Position numbers and translations under genes: made by a program. From assembly GCA_029260015.1 (NCBI GenBank), contig JAJDEB010000043.1:1-64000 (forward strand): a stretch of 64,000 nucleotides of DNA. The letters are read 5' to 3'. The DNA is from Phycisphaerae bacterium (GTDB taxonomy: Bacteria > Planctomycetota > Phycisphaerae > UBA1845). Shown here piece by piece: positions 41,993 through 51,554 of the stretch (its first letter is position 1; every line of letters begins with the position of its first letter). The notes under the pieces are model-generated. The model was not told the DNA's origin and made no database searches. It saw only the letters and a program-made list of their open reading frames with translations.

Positions 41993-43627
41993 ATGAGCAA
42001 GATGAGAACAATATCGACGTTGATCTTAGCTGTCGCCATTCTGGGAATTGGTTCAGCGTGGTTGCGCCTTTCTTCTGTTGCGACAGCGCAAGTACCACAG
42101 GAAGACCATACCAAGCACGGTCATGGTGACGACGCTGACGACCACGACAAAGGGCACGATGGCCATGCCGATCACGATGATGACCCCAAGAAGGGCCATG
42201 ACGATCATGATGACCACGACGACGAACATGGCGACCAAGGCGATAAGCATGGTGGCCACGAAGGACATGGGGGACACGAAGAGGGTGTAGTGCGTCTGAA
42301 TGCGGCACAACTTTCGGGATTGACCTTGTCTTATGCGGAGGTGAAACGTGGCTCGCTCACCACGATGGTCGAGCTTCCGGGCGAAGTGGCATGGAACGCT
42401 GACCGCCTCGTGCATGTCACGCCACGCGTCAGCGGAATCGTGTCATCCGTCGAAAAAACACTTGGCGATACAGTAAATGTGGACGATCTACTCTGTGTCT
42501 TGGATTCTCGTGAGATGGGCGATTCCAAGATGGAGTACCTCACAGATTTAAGCCGGTTCGAAGTGGCACGCGCCGATTACGGGCGTGCCCGTACCGTGTT
42601 TGAGAACACCAAGAAGCTTTTGGCGATTCTGGACTCGGAGCCCGCTCCTGAAGAAGCACTCATGCAAGCGCGTGATCTTCCGGTCGGCGACAACAAGAAC
42701 AAGTTGTTGACCTCCTACACGCGGATGAAAGTGAACTTCCGCAAATACAAGCGGAACGAAGCGCTTCTGGCAAGCAAGATTGCCAGCGAAGCGGAGTTTT
42801 TCGATACACAGGGCGACTATGAAGTTTCACGGGCTGATTATCTGTCGACGCGAGAGGAGATTTCGTTCGATCTGGAACTTCGCTTCCTCCGGGCGGAAAT
42901 GGACTTCAAAGTCGCGAAGACCGAAATGCGCAATGCAGAGCGCGCACTACACATTCTCGGGTTATCGAGCGAGCAAACCGAAGAGGTGGCACAGCGCGGC
43001 AATGAAGTTGACACGGACATTGCGCGCGCGGCGCTTGCAAGCCCGATCTCCGGCATGATCGTTGACCGTCACCTGACGCGAGGAGAACTCGTGAGCACCG
43101 ATACCCGGCTCTACACGATTGCTGATGCCTCGAACGTTTGGGTCATGGGCCGCGCCTACGAACGCGATATTCGCTTCCTGAAGCCCGGACAGAAGACGAC
43201 GGTCCGCCTCGACGCGTTTCCGGGGAAGCTGTTCGAGGGGCAAGTCGATTATGTGGCCAGCCAATTGGATACGGACACAAGAACCGTCGAGACTCGTGTG
43301 GTTCTGCCAAATCCAGAAGGCCTGCTCCGCCCCGGCATGTTCGGGACGGTCGCGATCCATATTGGAAATGGAACCAACGACGTGGACCGAGAGGGCATGC
43401 TCGTACCCGCGGCGTCCTTGCAACGAGTCAAGGACGGATTCGTCGTCTTTCAACTCACAGAGCCCGGCGAATACAAACTCGTTCCAGTCCAGGTTCTTGG
43501 AAAATCCCGTGAGTTTGCCGAAGTAACTGGGGCGATTTCCCTTGGCGACAAGGTCGCCGTCGGTGACACGTTCGTGCTCAAGTCAGAAATCGGTAAAGAA
43601 GAAATGGGCGGCGGGCACTCGCATTAA
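41993..43627 (+). CDS. CzcB-like periplasmic adaptor with His/Asp-rich N-terminus
   Basis: The 544-residue membrane-fusion protein has a signal/anchor at 1-33, then about 60 residues made almost wholly of His, Asp, Gly and Lys (residues 38-97), a likely metal-collecting arm. The adaptor proper follows: barrel-sandwich (VELPGEVAWNADRLVHVTPR, VSGIVSSVEKTLGDTVNVDD), a long helical hairpin, and the matching second half (ALASPISGMIVDRHLTRGEL) with a beta-barrel (YTIADASNVWVMGRAYERDI) and a membrane-proximal end. GGAGG precedes the ATG. It links the RND pump of the next gene to the TolC-type channel. Confidence 0.92.
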   Translation: MSKMRTISTLILAVAILGIGSAWLRLSSVATAQVPQEDHTKHGHGDDADDHDKGHDGHADHDDDPKKGHDDHDDHDDEHGDQGDKHGGHEGHGGHEEGVVRLNAAQLSGLTLSYAEVKRGSLTTMVELPGEVAWNADRLVHVTPRVSGIVSSVEKTLGDTVNVDDLLCVLDSREMGDSKMEYLTDLSRFEVARADYGRARTVFENTKKLLAILDSEPAPEEALMQARDLPVGDNKNKLLTSYTRMKVNFRKYKRNEALLASKIASEAEFFDTQGDYEVSRADYLSTREEISFDLELRFLRAEMDFKVAKTEMRNAERALHILGLSSEQTEEVAQRGNEVDTDIARAALASPISGMIVDRHLTRGELVSTDTRLYTIADASNVWVMGRAYERDIRFLKPGQKTTVRLDAFPGKLFEGQVDYVASQLDTDTRTVETRVVLPNPEGLLRPGMFGTVAIHIGNGTNDVDREGMLVPAASLQRVKDGFVVFQLTEPGEYKLVPVQVLGKSREFAEVTGAISLGDKVAVGDTFVLKSEIGKEEMGGGHSH

Positions 43628-43637
43628 CGGAGCCATC

Positions 43638-46600
43638 ATGTCGAAAATTATTGACTTTTCACTGAATAATCGATTTCTGGTCCTCGTCCTTTGGTTCATG
43701 GTCGTACTCGTAGGCCTGGATTCCCTTACCAAACTTCCGATGGATGCTGTTCCGGATGTGACCAACGTCCAGGTACAAATCCTAGCCAACTCACCCGGAC
43801 TTCCGCCAGAAGAGGTCGAGCGCTTTATCACGTTCCCGGTGGAAACCTCGATGAGTGGTCTTCCGGCCATTGAAGAAGTTCGCTCAGTATCGAAATTCGG
43901 CCTGTCCGTTGTCACGGTCGTCTTCGAGGAAGGGACGGACATCTATTGGGCGCGTCAGCTCGTTGGCGAACGGCTTACAGAGGCGCGCGAGCAGATTCCA
44001 GAGGGCTACGGCGAACCCGAAATGGGTCCGATCTCAACCGGCCTTGGGGAAATCTACCAGTTCGAGGTGCGCGGTGAAAACCACACGCCGATGGAGCTTC
44101 GGACGATCCTCGACTGGTATGTCAACTACCAACTTCGCAGCGTCCCCGGTGTGGTGGAGATCAACGCGTTTGGTGGCGAACTGAAAACTTACCAGGTCAC
44201 GCTCGATCCTGACCGCCTGGCTGCTCTGGACATACCGGTGGGCGATATCCTTGGAGCGCTGCGGGACAACAACCGCAACGTTGGTGGCGGTTACATCGAG
44301 CACCATGGCGAGCAGTACTTAATCCGAGGCGAAGGGCTCGTAGAGACGGCAGAGGATCTGGGGAACATCATCGTCAAGCATGACGCCGACGCTGGTACGC
44401 CGATCTTCGTCAAGGACATCGGAACCGTCGAGTTCGCTCCGATGATTCGGCAGGGCGCGGTGACACGCGACGGGAATCGGGAAGCTGTCGTCGGAATCGT
44501 CATGATGCTGATGGGCGAGAACTCTCGCGTTGTCTCGCAAGCGGTCGACGAGAAAATCGAGGAGCTGAAGCAGTTCCTGCCCGAGGGTGTCACGATCGAC
44601 ACGTTTTACAACCGAACGGAACTCGTGGACCGAACCATCACAACCGTCGCTTGGAACCTAGCGGAAGGAGGTCTTCTGGTCGTCATCGTGCTTCTTCTCT
44701 TACTTGGTAATCTGCGCGGTGGTTTGATCGTCGCTTCATCTATTCCTTTGTCCATGATGGTCGCGTTTATTGCGATGCGGATCACGGGGCTCAGCGGCAA
44801 CCTCATGAGTTTGGGGGCGATCGACTTCGGCATCATCGTCGATGGGTCTGTCGTGATGATCGAGAATGTCGTACGTGTTCTTCGGGGCCGTCGGAAGGAT
44901 TCTGGATCCCACATAGAAGCTGTTCGCAACGCCTGTCGCGAAGTGGCACGTCCTGTCGCGTTCGGCGTGATGACCATTACGATTGTATATCTCCCGATCA
45001 TGGCGTTGCGTGGAATTGAAGGGAAGATGTTCCGCCCGATGGCGCTGACTGTCGTCTTTGCCTTGATTGGCTCGATGATCTGCGCTTTGACGTTGATGCC
45101 GGTCTTGGCGTCGTTGTTCCTCAAGAATGTTACGGAGAAGGAGCCCATCCTATACCGTTTCGCAAAGCGCCTGTACTACCCGCTATTGGAAAAAATCATG
45201 GGGTACAAGGCGCGCGTGTTCGGCGGCGCATTCGCAGTGTTTGTTGCCAGTATGTGCTTCGTGCCATTCATGGGCGCGGAATTCATGCCCCGCCTCGATG
45301 AGGGCGCGATTGCACTGCAAATCTGGCGGCTGCCAAGTGTATCACTGGAGAAGTCAAACGAGATCAGCCTTCATGCGGAACGTGTTCTCAAGGAGGAGTT
45401 TCCCGAAATCGAAACAACCGTGTCTCGTACGGGGCGGGCCGAAATCGCGACCGATCCGATGGGCGTTGAGATCAGCGACACATACCTGATTCTCAAAGAC
45501 AGGTCGACGTGGCGCTACGATACAAAAGAGGAATTGATTGAGGCGATCGATGAAACACTGAAGGAAAAGGTTCCCGGCGCAATCTTCAGTTATTCCCAGC
45601 CCATCGAGTTGCGTGTCTCCGAACTTATTTCCGGCGTCCGAAGTGACATAGGCATTAAGATTTATGGTGATGACCTCGAACTGATGAAGCAGAAGGCGGA
45701 CGACGTCGTACGGCTCATCAACCGCGTAGAGGGCGCTGCTGATGTCAAGGCGGAGCAGGTCATTGGCTTGCCGACGATGCGCATCCGGATTGATCGCGAT
45801 GCCATCGCGCGATACGGGATTAACGCTGAGAATGTTCTCGAAGTTATTGAGTCGGTCGGTGGCAACCAAGTTGGCACCGTTCTCGAGGGTCAAAAACGCT
45901 TTGCCCTTCAAGTACGCTTCGGCGATAGCGTTCGCGCGGATCTCGACCGAGTCCGCGATCTCAAGATCGCCGGTCCAGCGAAAGGCGATGGTGCTCCTCG
46001 ATTGATTCCCCTTTCGCAACTCGCGTCGATAGAAATCGAGGAAGGTCCTGCTCAAATCAGCCGTGAAAACATCAGTCGGCGGATCACCGTCGAAGCCAAT
46101 GTCCGCGGGCGCGACCTCGCCTCGTTCGTTACCGACGCCCAAGAGGTGTTGCGTGCCGAACTCGATCTGCCGTCCGGTTGGTACATCGATTGGGGCGGAC
46201 AGTTTGAGAATCTTCAAGAAGCATCGAAACGTTTGGCTGTCTTGGTCCCTATGGCGCTGCTTTTGATTTTCGTCCTACTCTACACGATGTTTGGCACGTC
46301 GCGACTTGCCTTGCTGATTTATTTGAACGTGCCGTTAGCGATCACCGGCGGCATCATCGCTCTTGTGGTTCGCGGTTATCCGTTCTCGATCTCGGCGGGC
46401 GTGGGATTCATCGCATTGAGCGGCATTGCGGTGCTTAACGGCGTCGTTCTGGTCTCGTACATCCAGGAAAAACGCAAGACAGGCATGGCGCCGGAAGAAG
46501 CTGCCCGGCATAGCGCCCGTGTTCGCCTTCGGGCGGTGCTGATGACTGTCGTGACCGATGCCTTCGGATTCCTTCCGATGGCGGTGTCCAGCAGTGCTGG

Positions 46601-46730
46601 CGCCGAAGTGCAACGTCCCCTGGCGACGGTCGTAATTGGCGGGTTGGTGACATCAACATTCTTGACACTCTTCGTCCTGCCTACGGTTTACCGGTGGTTC
46701 GACCCCGGCGAGAAGGAAGTAGAAATCTAA
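43638..46730 (+). CDS. CzcA-like heavy-metal RND efflux pump (locus A)
   Basis: The 1030-residue inner-membrane proton-driven antiporter belongs to the HME-RND family. The N-terminus SKIIDFSLNNRFLVLVLWFM is TM1. TM4 carries DFGIIVDGSVVMIEN, the DFGxxxDG signature of pumps for divalent cations such as Zn, Co, Cd or Ni rather than the AxGxxxDA of Cu/Ag pumps. ISGVRSDIGIKIYGDDLELM and WYIDWGGQFENLQEA are further family motifs. The chosen ATG follows GGAG and lies 10 bases after the adaptor stop. A P-II-like gene follows at 46758. The metal specificity is inferred from the motif only. Confidence 0.94.
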   Translation: MSKIIDFSLNNRFLVLVLWFMVVLVGLDSLTKLPMDAVPDVTNVQVQILANSPGLPPEEVERFITFPVETSMSGLPAIEEVRSVSKFGLSVVTVVFEEGTDIYWARQLVGERLTEAREQIPEGYGEPEMGPISTGLGEIYQFEVRGENHTPMELRTILDWYVNYQLRSVPGVVEINAFGGELKTYQVTLDPDRLAALDIPVGDILGALRDNNRNVGGGYIEHHGEQYLIRGEGLVETAEDLGNIIVKHDADAGTPIFVKDIGTVEFAPMIRQGAVTRDGNREAVVGIVMMLMGENSRVVSQAVDEKIEELKQFLPEGVTIDTFYNRTELVDRTITTVAWNLAEGGLLVVIVLLLLLGNLRGGLIVASSIPLSMMVAFIAMRITGLSGNLMSLGAIDFGIIVDGSVVMIENVVRVLRGRRKDSGSHIEAVRNACREVARPVAFGVMTITIVYLPIMALRGIEGKMFRPMALTVVFALIGSMICALTLMPVLASLFLKNVTEKEPILYRFAKRLYYPLLEKIMGYKARVFGGAFAVFVASMCFVPFMGAEFMPRLDEGAIALQIWRLPSVSLEKSNEISLHAERVLKEEFPEIETTVSRTGRAEIATDPMGVEISDTYLILKDRSTWRYDTKEELIEAIDETLKEKVPGAIFSYSQPIELRVSELISGVRSDIGIKIYGDDLELMKQKADDVVRLINRVEGAADVKAEQVIGLPTMRIRIDRDAIARYGINAENVLEVIESVGGNQVGTVLEGQKRFALQVRFGDSVRADLDRVRDLKIAGPAKGDGAPRLIPLSQLASIEIEEGPAQISRENISRRITVEANVRGRDLASFVTDAQEVLRAELDLPSGWYIDWGGQFENLQEASKRLAVLVPMALLLIFVLLYTMFGTSRLALLIYLNVPLAITGGIIALVVRGYPFSISAGVGFIALSGIAVLNGVVLVSYIQEKRKTGMAPEEAARHSARVRLRAVLMTVVTDAFGFLPMAVSSSAGAEVQRPLATVVIGGLVTSTFLTLFVLPTVYRWFDPGEKEVEI

Positions 46731-46757
46731 AGTGGAGAATCGCTCGGAGAAAAGTCA

Positions 46758-47096
46758 ATGAAAGAAATCAAAGCCATCGTCAGGCAGCACCGGTTAGACG
46801 CAGTTTTAGATGCGTTGCACGCGCATCCAGAGTTGCCCGGCATAACAGTATCGTACGTTCGGGGATTCGGGCGGGCGAGGGGACGCTCAAATTCTGAGGG
46901 CGAGTCGGTCCAGTATGGTACAGCCGAGATGGTGAAGCTCGAGTGCGTTGTCAATGAGGAGAATGTTGACTCTATCCTCGAGCTGATACAGCAAGCCGCA
47001 CAAACCGGCAGCTTTGGAGATGGAAAGATCTTCGTCTATGACGTTGAGGACGCGGTCAAGATCCGAACCGGAGAGAGGTTGCAGCGACTCGATTAG
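46758..47096 (+). CDS. P-II-like signalling protein linked to the RND pump
   Basis: The 112-residue protein is a GlnB/P-II-superfamily trimer subunit. It starts MKEIKAIVRQHRLDAVLDAL, has a T-loop-like segment (RGFGRARGRSNSEG) and ends GDGKIFVYDVEDAVKIRTGE, the P-II C-terminal signature. The uridylylation Tyr region of GlnB is not conserved. P-II-like proteins beside CusA/CzcA-type pumps form a known branch, thought to sense metal or nucleotide and act on transport. It starts 27 bases after the RND stop. A broken copy follows the second RND pump at 57057. Confidence 0.9.
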   Translation: MKEIKAIVRQHRLDAVLDALHAHPELPGITVSYVRGFGRARGRSNSEGESVQYGTAEMVKLECVVNEENVDSILELIQQAAQTGSFGDGKIFVYDVEDAVKIRTGERLQRLD

Positions 47097-47125
47097 GTGA
47101 CCGGCGGCGCTGAAGGGATCGCGAC

Positions 47126-47524
47126 ATGACACGCTTTCAGAAACAACGTCAGTGGGCCGTTTCTTGGGCAAGTGCTTGCTTGGCACTTGCAGGATGTCAT
47201 GCCGGGCGAGTTGACCTCGTGCGTTCGGGTGCACTCGCGCTCCAACGTGACCCCGGCGAGCGCGGGTATTTCCGAGACATTTTCGTCGATGGACGAGATG
47301 ACGGAATCGTCGTGACCGGCTTTGTGCGTCGCTTCCTTCCGGCCGGCCACGTACATGTCGAAGTACTCGGACCAGACGAGGGTTTACTAGGCGAAGCTAG
47401 GGCTGAAGTCCATCGACCGCTTGCCAGCTCACGCGTTCGCCACGCGCGGTTTGAGGCACTCGTGAAGATACCAGCCGATGCCATTGCGACGATTCGAATC
47501 AAGCACCACCTGAGGGGATACTGA
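47126..47524 (+). CDS. Putative lipoprotein, 132 aa, in locus A
   Basis: The signal ends SACLALAGC, a lipobox. The mature domain is a small beta protein: GIVVTGFVRRFLPAGHVHVE, VLGPDEGLLGEARAEV, ALVKIPADAIATIRI. The next protein (47643-48122) shows the same pattern of GLVVSG, a long strand, then a FxxxxxMVPxDxSxLxIRA ending, so the two look like diverged relatives. The family is unknown. They probably sit on opposite or the same membranes around the pump. Confidence 0.75.
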   Translation: MTRFQKQRQWAVSWASACLALAGCHAGRVDLVRSGALALQRDPGERGYFRDIFVDGRDDGIVVTGFVRRFLPAGHVHVEVLGPDEGLLGEARAEVHRPLASSRVRHARFEALVKIPADAIATIRIKHHLRGY

Positions 47525-47642
47525 TGCATGTCCATTATTGACTACGAAGCCGCCGCACGTTTGTGGGGCACATTGCTCCGGAAGTTATTCTAAACATTGA
47601 ATCTCGGGTTGGTCGGGGGTCTTTCCATTCTCAGAGGCTAAC

Positions 47643-48122
47643 ATGAAAAAATCCACGGAAAAATGGATGTCCATTATCGGCTACGTAATACTCGGCCTAA
47701 ATGTGTTCGGCGTCGCGGCCATCCTGATTTCGAACGCTGTGCATAAGAGCCGGTACCATCGAGACCTGCTGGCCACGAGGAACCTTACACTTCAATTCGC
47801 AGGCCCCCAGAATGTCGAACTGCAGGACGCCCACGCGTACGTGCGGAAAGATGGGCTTGTTGTGAGCGGTTGCCTAAACCGAGTGGGATCCGCGGCGGGC
47901 CCCGTTGCGTCTCAGGTCGACATCAGACTTCTATCCGCGATGTCATCTGTACTTGAAGAGGAAACGAGCCGCGATTTGTCTCGGTGTAAGCGAGGCGGCG
48001 TACACTTCGACATGAGATTCAAGATGGTTCCATCCGACGGCTCAGTTCTCAATATTAGGGCAACCGTGAATTCCGAAGTGGCATCAACGCCGCATCGCTC
48101 GTCGGGAGACTCCAGTGACTGA
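47643..48122 (+). CDS. Membrane-anchored protein, 159 aa, relative of 47126-47524
   Basis: One N-terminal membrane helix (IIGYVILGLNVFGVAAILIS) anchors a soluble beta domain containing DGLVVSGCLNRVGSAAG and FKMVPSDGSVLNIRATV, similar in layout to the lipoprotein just upstream. AGAGG precedes the ATG. Unlike its neighbour it keeps an uncleaved anchor. No function is assigned; its position between the P-II-like gene and the P-type ATPase suggests an envelope accessory of metal efflux. Confidence 0.72.
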   Translation: MKKSTEKWMSIIGYVILGLNVFGVAAILISNAVHKSRYHRDLLATRNLTLQFAGPQNVELQDAHAYVRKDGLVVSGCLNRVGSAAGPVASQVDIRLLSAMSSVLEEETSRDLSRCKRGGVHFDMRFKMVPSDGSVLNIRATVNSEVASTPHRSSGDSSD

Positions 48123-48359
48123 CGACAGTACTTCATCAATGGGTGGCTTGCGCAGTGAGTAAGGCCTGTATGCAGATTAGTTCGCAACTGGTACCCCCCC
48201 CGCCATTGGCGTGGTGGAAACGAGCCGAAATCATCCTCGGACTGCTGTCCGCAGCCGCTGTTCATCATGGTTACATGGATGTTCCTTTGACTCGCAGCGG
48301 ACAACGACATCACGCAGAGACTGGGAGCCTTGTTCGGTGCGAGCACGCTGAAAGGAAAC

Positions 48360-50585
48360 ATGGTGGCTATGCAGTCTGACGATAAGAAACACACGACTTG
48401 TTTTCGTGTCGAGGGTATGGACTGCCCCAACGAAGCCACGGAGTTGCGCGAATGCCTGGAAGGTGTCGACGGCATCAGTGAACTGTCGTTCAACCTGATG
48501 AGCGCCAGCATGACCGTAACACACAACCCGTCAATGATAAGTACCGAGGACATCATTGACCGAATTCGGAATACCGGGATGCAAGCCTCGGTCACCGATG
48601 GGTCTTGGCGCCCGCGCCGGATAAAAGCCACCGTTCCGCGCGGGCCTCTTTTTATGATGATCATTGCTGCAGTGGGTACAGTCGTCGGCGCGATTCTGTC
48701 GTACGTGCCTGCCACGAAGTTCCACCATGCCACCTGGCCTGCGGTCGTTGCGTACATTCTTGCCATCGCGGCCGCTTGGCGGTACGTGCTCCCCAAGGCC
48801 TTCGGTTCACTCACCCGTCTCAGACTGGACATAAACGTGCTGATGACATTCGCCGTCGTCGGCGCGATCGGCTTAGGCGAATGGCTGGAGGGTTCGACAG
48901 TGGCCTTCCTTTTCATGGTTTCGCACGTACTGGAGACATGGAGCGTCAATCGTGCTCGCCGTGCGATTCAGTCGCTCATGGAGCTAAGTCCGCCAAGGGC
49001 ACGCGTACTGCGGGACGACGGTACCGAAGAGGATCAAGACGTAGAACAAATCCAAGTTGGCAGCAGGATCGTCGTCCGGCCGGGCGAGAAGTTCCCGCTC
49101 GATGGGGATATCCTTGAGGGCGAAACCTCGGTAAACCAGGCGCCTATTACTGGCGAAGCTGCCCTCATTTCGAAAGTGCCTGGCGACGAAGTATTCGCCG
49201 CAACACTGAACCAGGACGGCGCGGTCACGGTTGAGATCACTAAACTGGCCGGCGACACCGTGCTTGCTGGTGTAATCCGCCTCGTGGAACAAGCCCAATC
49301 GCAACGTTCGCGCTCCGAACAGTTCGTCGATCGCTTCGCGCGCTACTACACACCGGCTGTCGTCGTAGGTGCCATGGCATTGTGCATCCTTCCGCCCCTG
49401 CTGCTGGCCGCGAATTGGTCCACCTGGTTCTACCGCTCCCTCGTGCTGCTCGTCATCGCATGTCCTTGCGCACTGGTCATATCCACGCCGATCGCCATCG
49501 TCAGCGCGTTGGCTGCGGCCGCACGTAATGGCGTTCTGGTGAAGGGCGGCGAGTATCTTGAGGCGATTGGCCGAACCAAGGTTATCGCTATCGACAAGAC
49601 CGGCACGTTAACAGCCGGCAAACCAGTCGTGCAAGAGGTGATCCCCGTCAACGACACGCCGGCCGGCCGGCTGTTGGAGATTGCCGCCGCCATCGAACAG
49701 CGTAGCGAGCACGCCATCGCCCGAGCCATTGTCGATTATTCTGGCCAACATAACGTCACGCCGCCCGCGTGCCAGGACTATCAAGCTATTCGTGGGAAGG
49801 GAGCGCGCGCCTCGGTGAACGGCGATGAGTACTTGATCGGCAACCACAGGCTCCTGGAAGAAAGCAAGGTGTGCACTAACGAGATGCACCGGATCATGAC
49901 GGAGCATGAAGATTGTCAACATACGACTGTCGGACTTGCCTCGACCCGTGATCCGCTGGGAGTATTTCTTCTGGCTGATGGACTTCGTGCGGAGGCCAAA
50001 CAAGCCATAGGAGATCTGCGCGATACTGGCGTAGAGAGAATTGTCATGTTGACCGGCGACAACGCGGGGACGGCGAAGGCGATTGCCCAAGAATGCGACG
50101 GCCTTGAGTACCGTGCCGAGTTGTTACCGACCGACAAGGTCTCGGCCGTCGAAGAGCTTCGTCGTTCTCACAAGCACGTCGTGATGGTGGGAGACGGAAT
50201 CAACGATGCGCCCGCTCTTGCTGCGGCGACGGTTGGTGTAGCGATGGGGACCGTTGGAACGGACGCGGCGTTGGAGACCGCGGACATCGCCCTAATGACG
50301 GACGACCTTCGCAAGCTTCCGTGGCTGTTGCGGCACAGCCGGTCAACGAGAAACATCATCGTTCAGAACGTTGCGTTCTCCCTCGGCATTAAGGCCGTGT
50401 TTCTGGTGCTGGCGATACCCGGTCTAGCCAATCTCTGGATGGCCATCGCAGCCGATGCTGGCGCTTCACTTCTTGTAACCTTCAATGGTTTGCGATTGCT
50501 ACGAGGACCCGCCAGTAGAGCGAACGGGCAATCACTATCCTTTGAACCAACTGAGCGAGAGGGTCTACACGATGAGAGGATGTGA
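48360..50585 (+). CDS. ZntA-type P1B ATPase (Zn/Cd/Pb exporter)
   Basis: The 741-residue protein has an N-terminal HMA metal-binding domain with GMDCPNEA (about 19-26). P-type ATPase landmarks follow: C368-P-C370 in the transmembrane metal path, DKTGTLTAGKP with phosphorylated Asp412, SEHAIA (the HP motif region, with His), MLTGDN and MVGDGINDAPAL. The last membrane helices carry ADAGASLLVTFNGLRLL, with the Asp typical of the Zn/Cd/Pb (P1B-2) subclass. This exports metal from cytoplasm to periplasm, where the RND pumps can take over. Start choice: ATG 48360 follows AAAGGA; a TTG at 48330 and ATG 48369 are alternatives. Confidence 0.93.
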   Translation: MVAMQSDDKKHTTCFRVEGMDCPNEATELRECLEGVDGISELSFNLMSASMTVTHNPSMISTEDIIDRIRNTGMQASVTDGSWRPRRIKATVPRGPLFMMIIAAVGTVVGAILSYVPATKFHHATWPAVVAYILAIAAAWRYVLPKAFGSLTRLRLDINVLMTFAVVGAIGLGEWLEGSTVAFLFMVSHVLETWSVNRARRAIQSLMELSPPRARVLRDDGTEEDQDVEQIQVGSRIVVRPGEKFPLDGDILEGETSVNQAPITGEAALISKVPGDEVFAATLNQDGAVTVEITKLAGDTVLAGVIRLVEQAQSQRSRSEQFVDRFARYYTPAVVVGAMALCILPPLLLAANWSTWFYRSLVLLVIACPCALVISTPIAIVSALAAAARNGVLVKGGEYLEAIGRTKVIAIDKTGTLTAGKPVVQEVIPVNDTPAGRLLEIAAAIEQRSEHAIARAIVDYSGQHNVTPPACQDYQAIRGKGARASVNGDEYLIGNHRLLEESKVCTNEMHRIMTEHEDCQHTTVGLASTRDPLGVFLLADGLRAEAKQAIGDLRDTGVERIVMLTGDNAGTAKAIAQECDGLEYRAELLPTDKVSAVEELRRSHKHVVMVGDGINDAPALAAATVGVAMGTVGTDAALETADIALMTDDLRKLPWLLRHSRSTRNIIVQNVAFSLGIKAVFLVLAIPGLANLWMAIAADAGASLLVTFNGLRLLRGPASRANGQSLSFEPTEREGLHDERM

Positions 50586-50931
50586 ATCCGCATTTGATCG
50601 GATGACAAAGGGAATCCTGATCGTGATCGCGGCACTCCTGATGGTCATCGCCGCTGAGTTGTCGAGTAACCAGCCAAGCATGCTTGCCACAGCAGCAGCG
50701 CAGATTCCTGACGCAGGAAAGCAACGGCAAGAACACCTCGAGGAGGTGAGAAAGGTTGACCATTCACCCAAGCCGATCCTCGAGCATCTGCGGACCAAGA
50801 CGAGCAAAGTCACGGTTGGAGACAGCGAAGAACAAGCGTGGTTCGCCCGGCAGGTGATGGTTCTCGCCGTCACGGCGTTCGCTGATCCGGAAGGTGGTTC
50901 AACATTCGCCTCCGCGTCACCTGGTCCCTGA
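50572..50931 (+). CDS. Small anchored hypothetical protein, 119 aa
   Basis: One membrane helix (GILIVIAALLMVIAAEL) is followed by a charged soluble tail (KQRQEHLEEVRKVDHSPKPI). The ATG overlaps the end of the ATPase gene by 14 bases after GAGAGGG. Small anchored proteins of this sort are common in planctomycetes; its role is unknown and its link to the ATPase is by position. Confidence 0.65.
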   Translation: MRGCESAFDRMTKGILIVIAALLMVIAAELSSNQPSMLATAAAQIPDAGKQRQEHLEEVRKVDHSPKPILEHLRTKTSKVTVGDSEEQAWFARQVMVLAVTAFADPEGGSTFASASPGP

Positions 50932-51081
50932 GATCGCCCTGACGGCTTAGTCCATTTGCGGAGGTTAGACTACCCAGATTCCAACCAGAGCCCGGAAAGG
51001 GCGACGGCCGCTGGTGGCACTGCCGCCCCGTGGATGGGCCTCCGGGGCCCCAATGCCCTGGTTTTGGGCCTGTCTGCGAGG

Positions 51082-51109
51082 TTGACCTTTCGTTCTTCAT
51101 TTCTATAAT
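51082..51109 (+). promoter_or_regulatory. Sigma70-type promoter of the CadC-like repressor operon
   Basis: TTGACC and TATAAT are separated by 16 bases. Transcription would begin near 51116, leaving a leader of about 28 bases to the chosen start. The flanking TCATT ... AATGA pair around the -10 could be part of an operator, but this is weak. Confidence 0.65.
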
Positions 51110-51143
51110 TCATGGAATGACGAAATTGACCAGCGAGGCTCCA

Positions 51144-51554
51144 ATGCGGTGTCGTGTGAAGGATGGACTGTGCGAAATCGACTCGGTCGACTCGGCGAGT
51201 GTCGAGAAAACAAGAGCCGCGCTTCCAAGACGCACGGTGCTGGAGCAGGTGGCCGAGGCCCTCAAAGTGCTTGCTCATCCAAACCGACTTCGCGTGCTCG
51301 AAGCCTTGGACGGGCGTGAACTGTGCGTTTGTGACCTCGCGGCCACGCTGGACGTTTCGATGTCGACACTTTCGCAGCAACTTCGCGAGCTGCGAAGATT
51401 GGGTGCGATTGAGTATCGAGTCTCTGGAAAATTCGCCTATTACTCGCTCGCGGATCGTTTCTGGTTGGAACTCGCTCGGTCGGTGATGAGCCATATCTCC
51501 GATTCAGGTTCGAACATTGGTGCTGCAGGAAGTGTGAGGTCGGCTGCACGATGA
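51144..51554 (+). CDS. ArsR/SmtB-family metal-responsive repressor, CadC-like
   Basis: The winged-helix dimeric repressor has ALKVLAHPNRLRVLEAL, the recognition helix region VSMSTLSQQLRELRRLGAIE and the wing YRVSGKFAYYSLAD. ELCVCDL gives the CxC ligand pair of helix alpha3, and the N-terminal MRCRVKDGLCEID adds two Cys. This N-terminal pair plus CxC is the alpha3N site of CadC-type sensors of Cd, Pb and Zn. The start at 51144 follows GAGG and leaves a short leader after the promoter; ATG 51117 would make the mRNA leaderless. It probably represses locus B, whose next gene overlaps its stop (ATGA). Confidence 0.9.
   Translation: MRCRVKDGLCEIDSVDSASVEKTRAALPRRTVLEQVAEALKVLAHPNRLRVLEALDGRELCVCDLAATLDVSMSTLSQQLRELRRLGAIEYRVSGKFAYYSLADRFWLELARSVMSHISDSGSNIGAAGSVRSAAR

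Noticed and set aside
45354..46217. Open frame of 287 codons on the minus strand
   Set aside because: It is antisense to the locus A RND pump, whose reading frame is continuous and has all family motifs.
48143..48379. Plus-strand frame of 78 codons before the P-type ATPase
   Set aside because: There is no convincing start site, and the end overlaps the ATPase gene in another frame. The piece WWKRAEIILGLLSAAAVH looks protein-like but is too little to call a gene.
47912..48949. Open frame of 345 codons on the minus strand
   Set aside because: It covers the ends of two plus-strand genes and the start of the P-type ATPase in antisense, and its Ser/Arg/Pro-rich translation has no domain.
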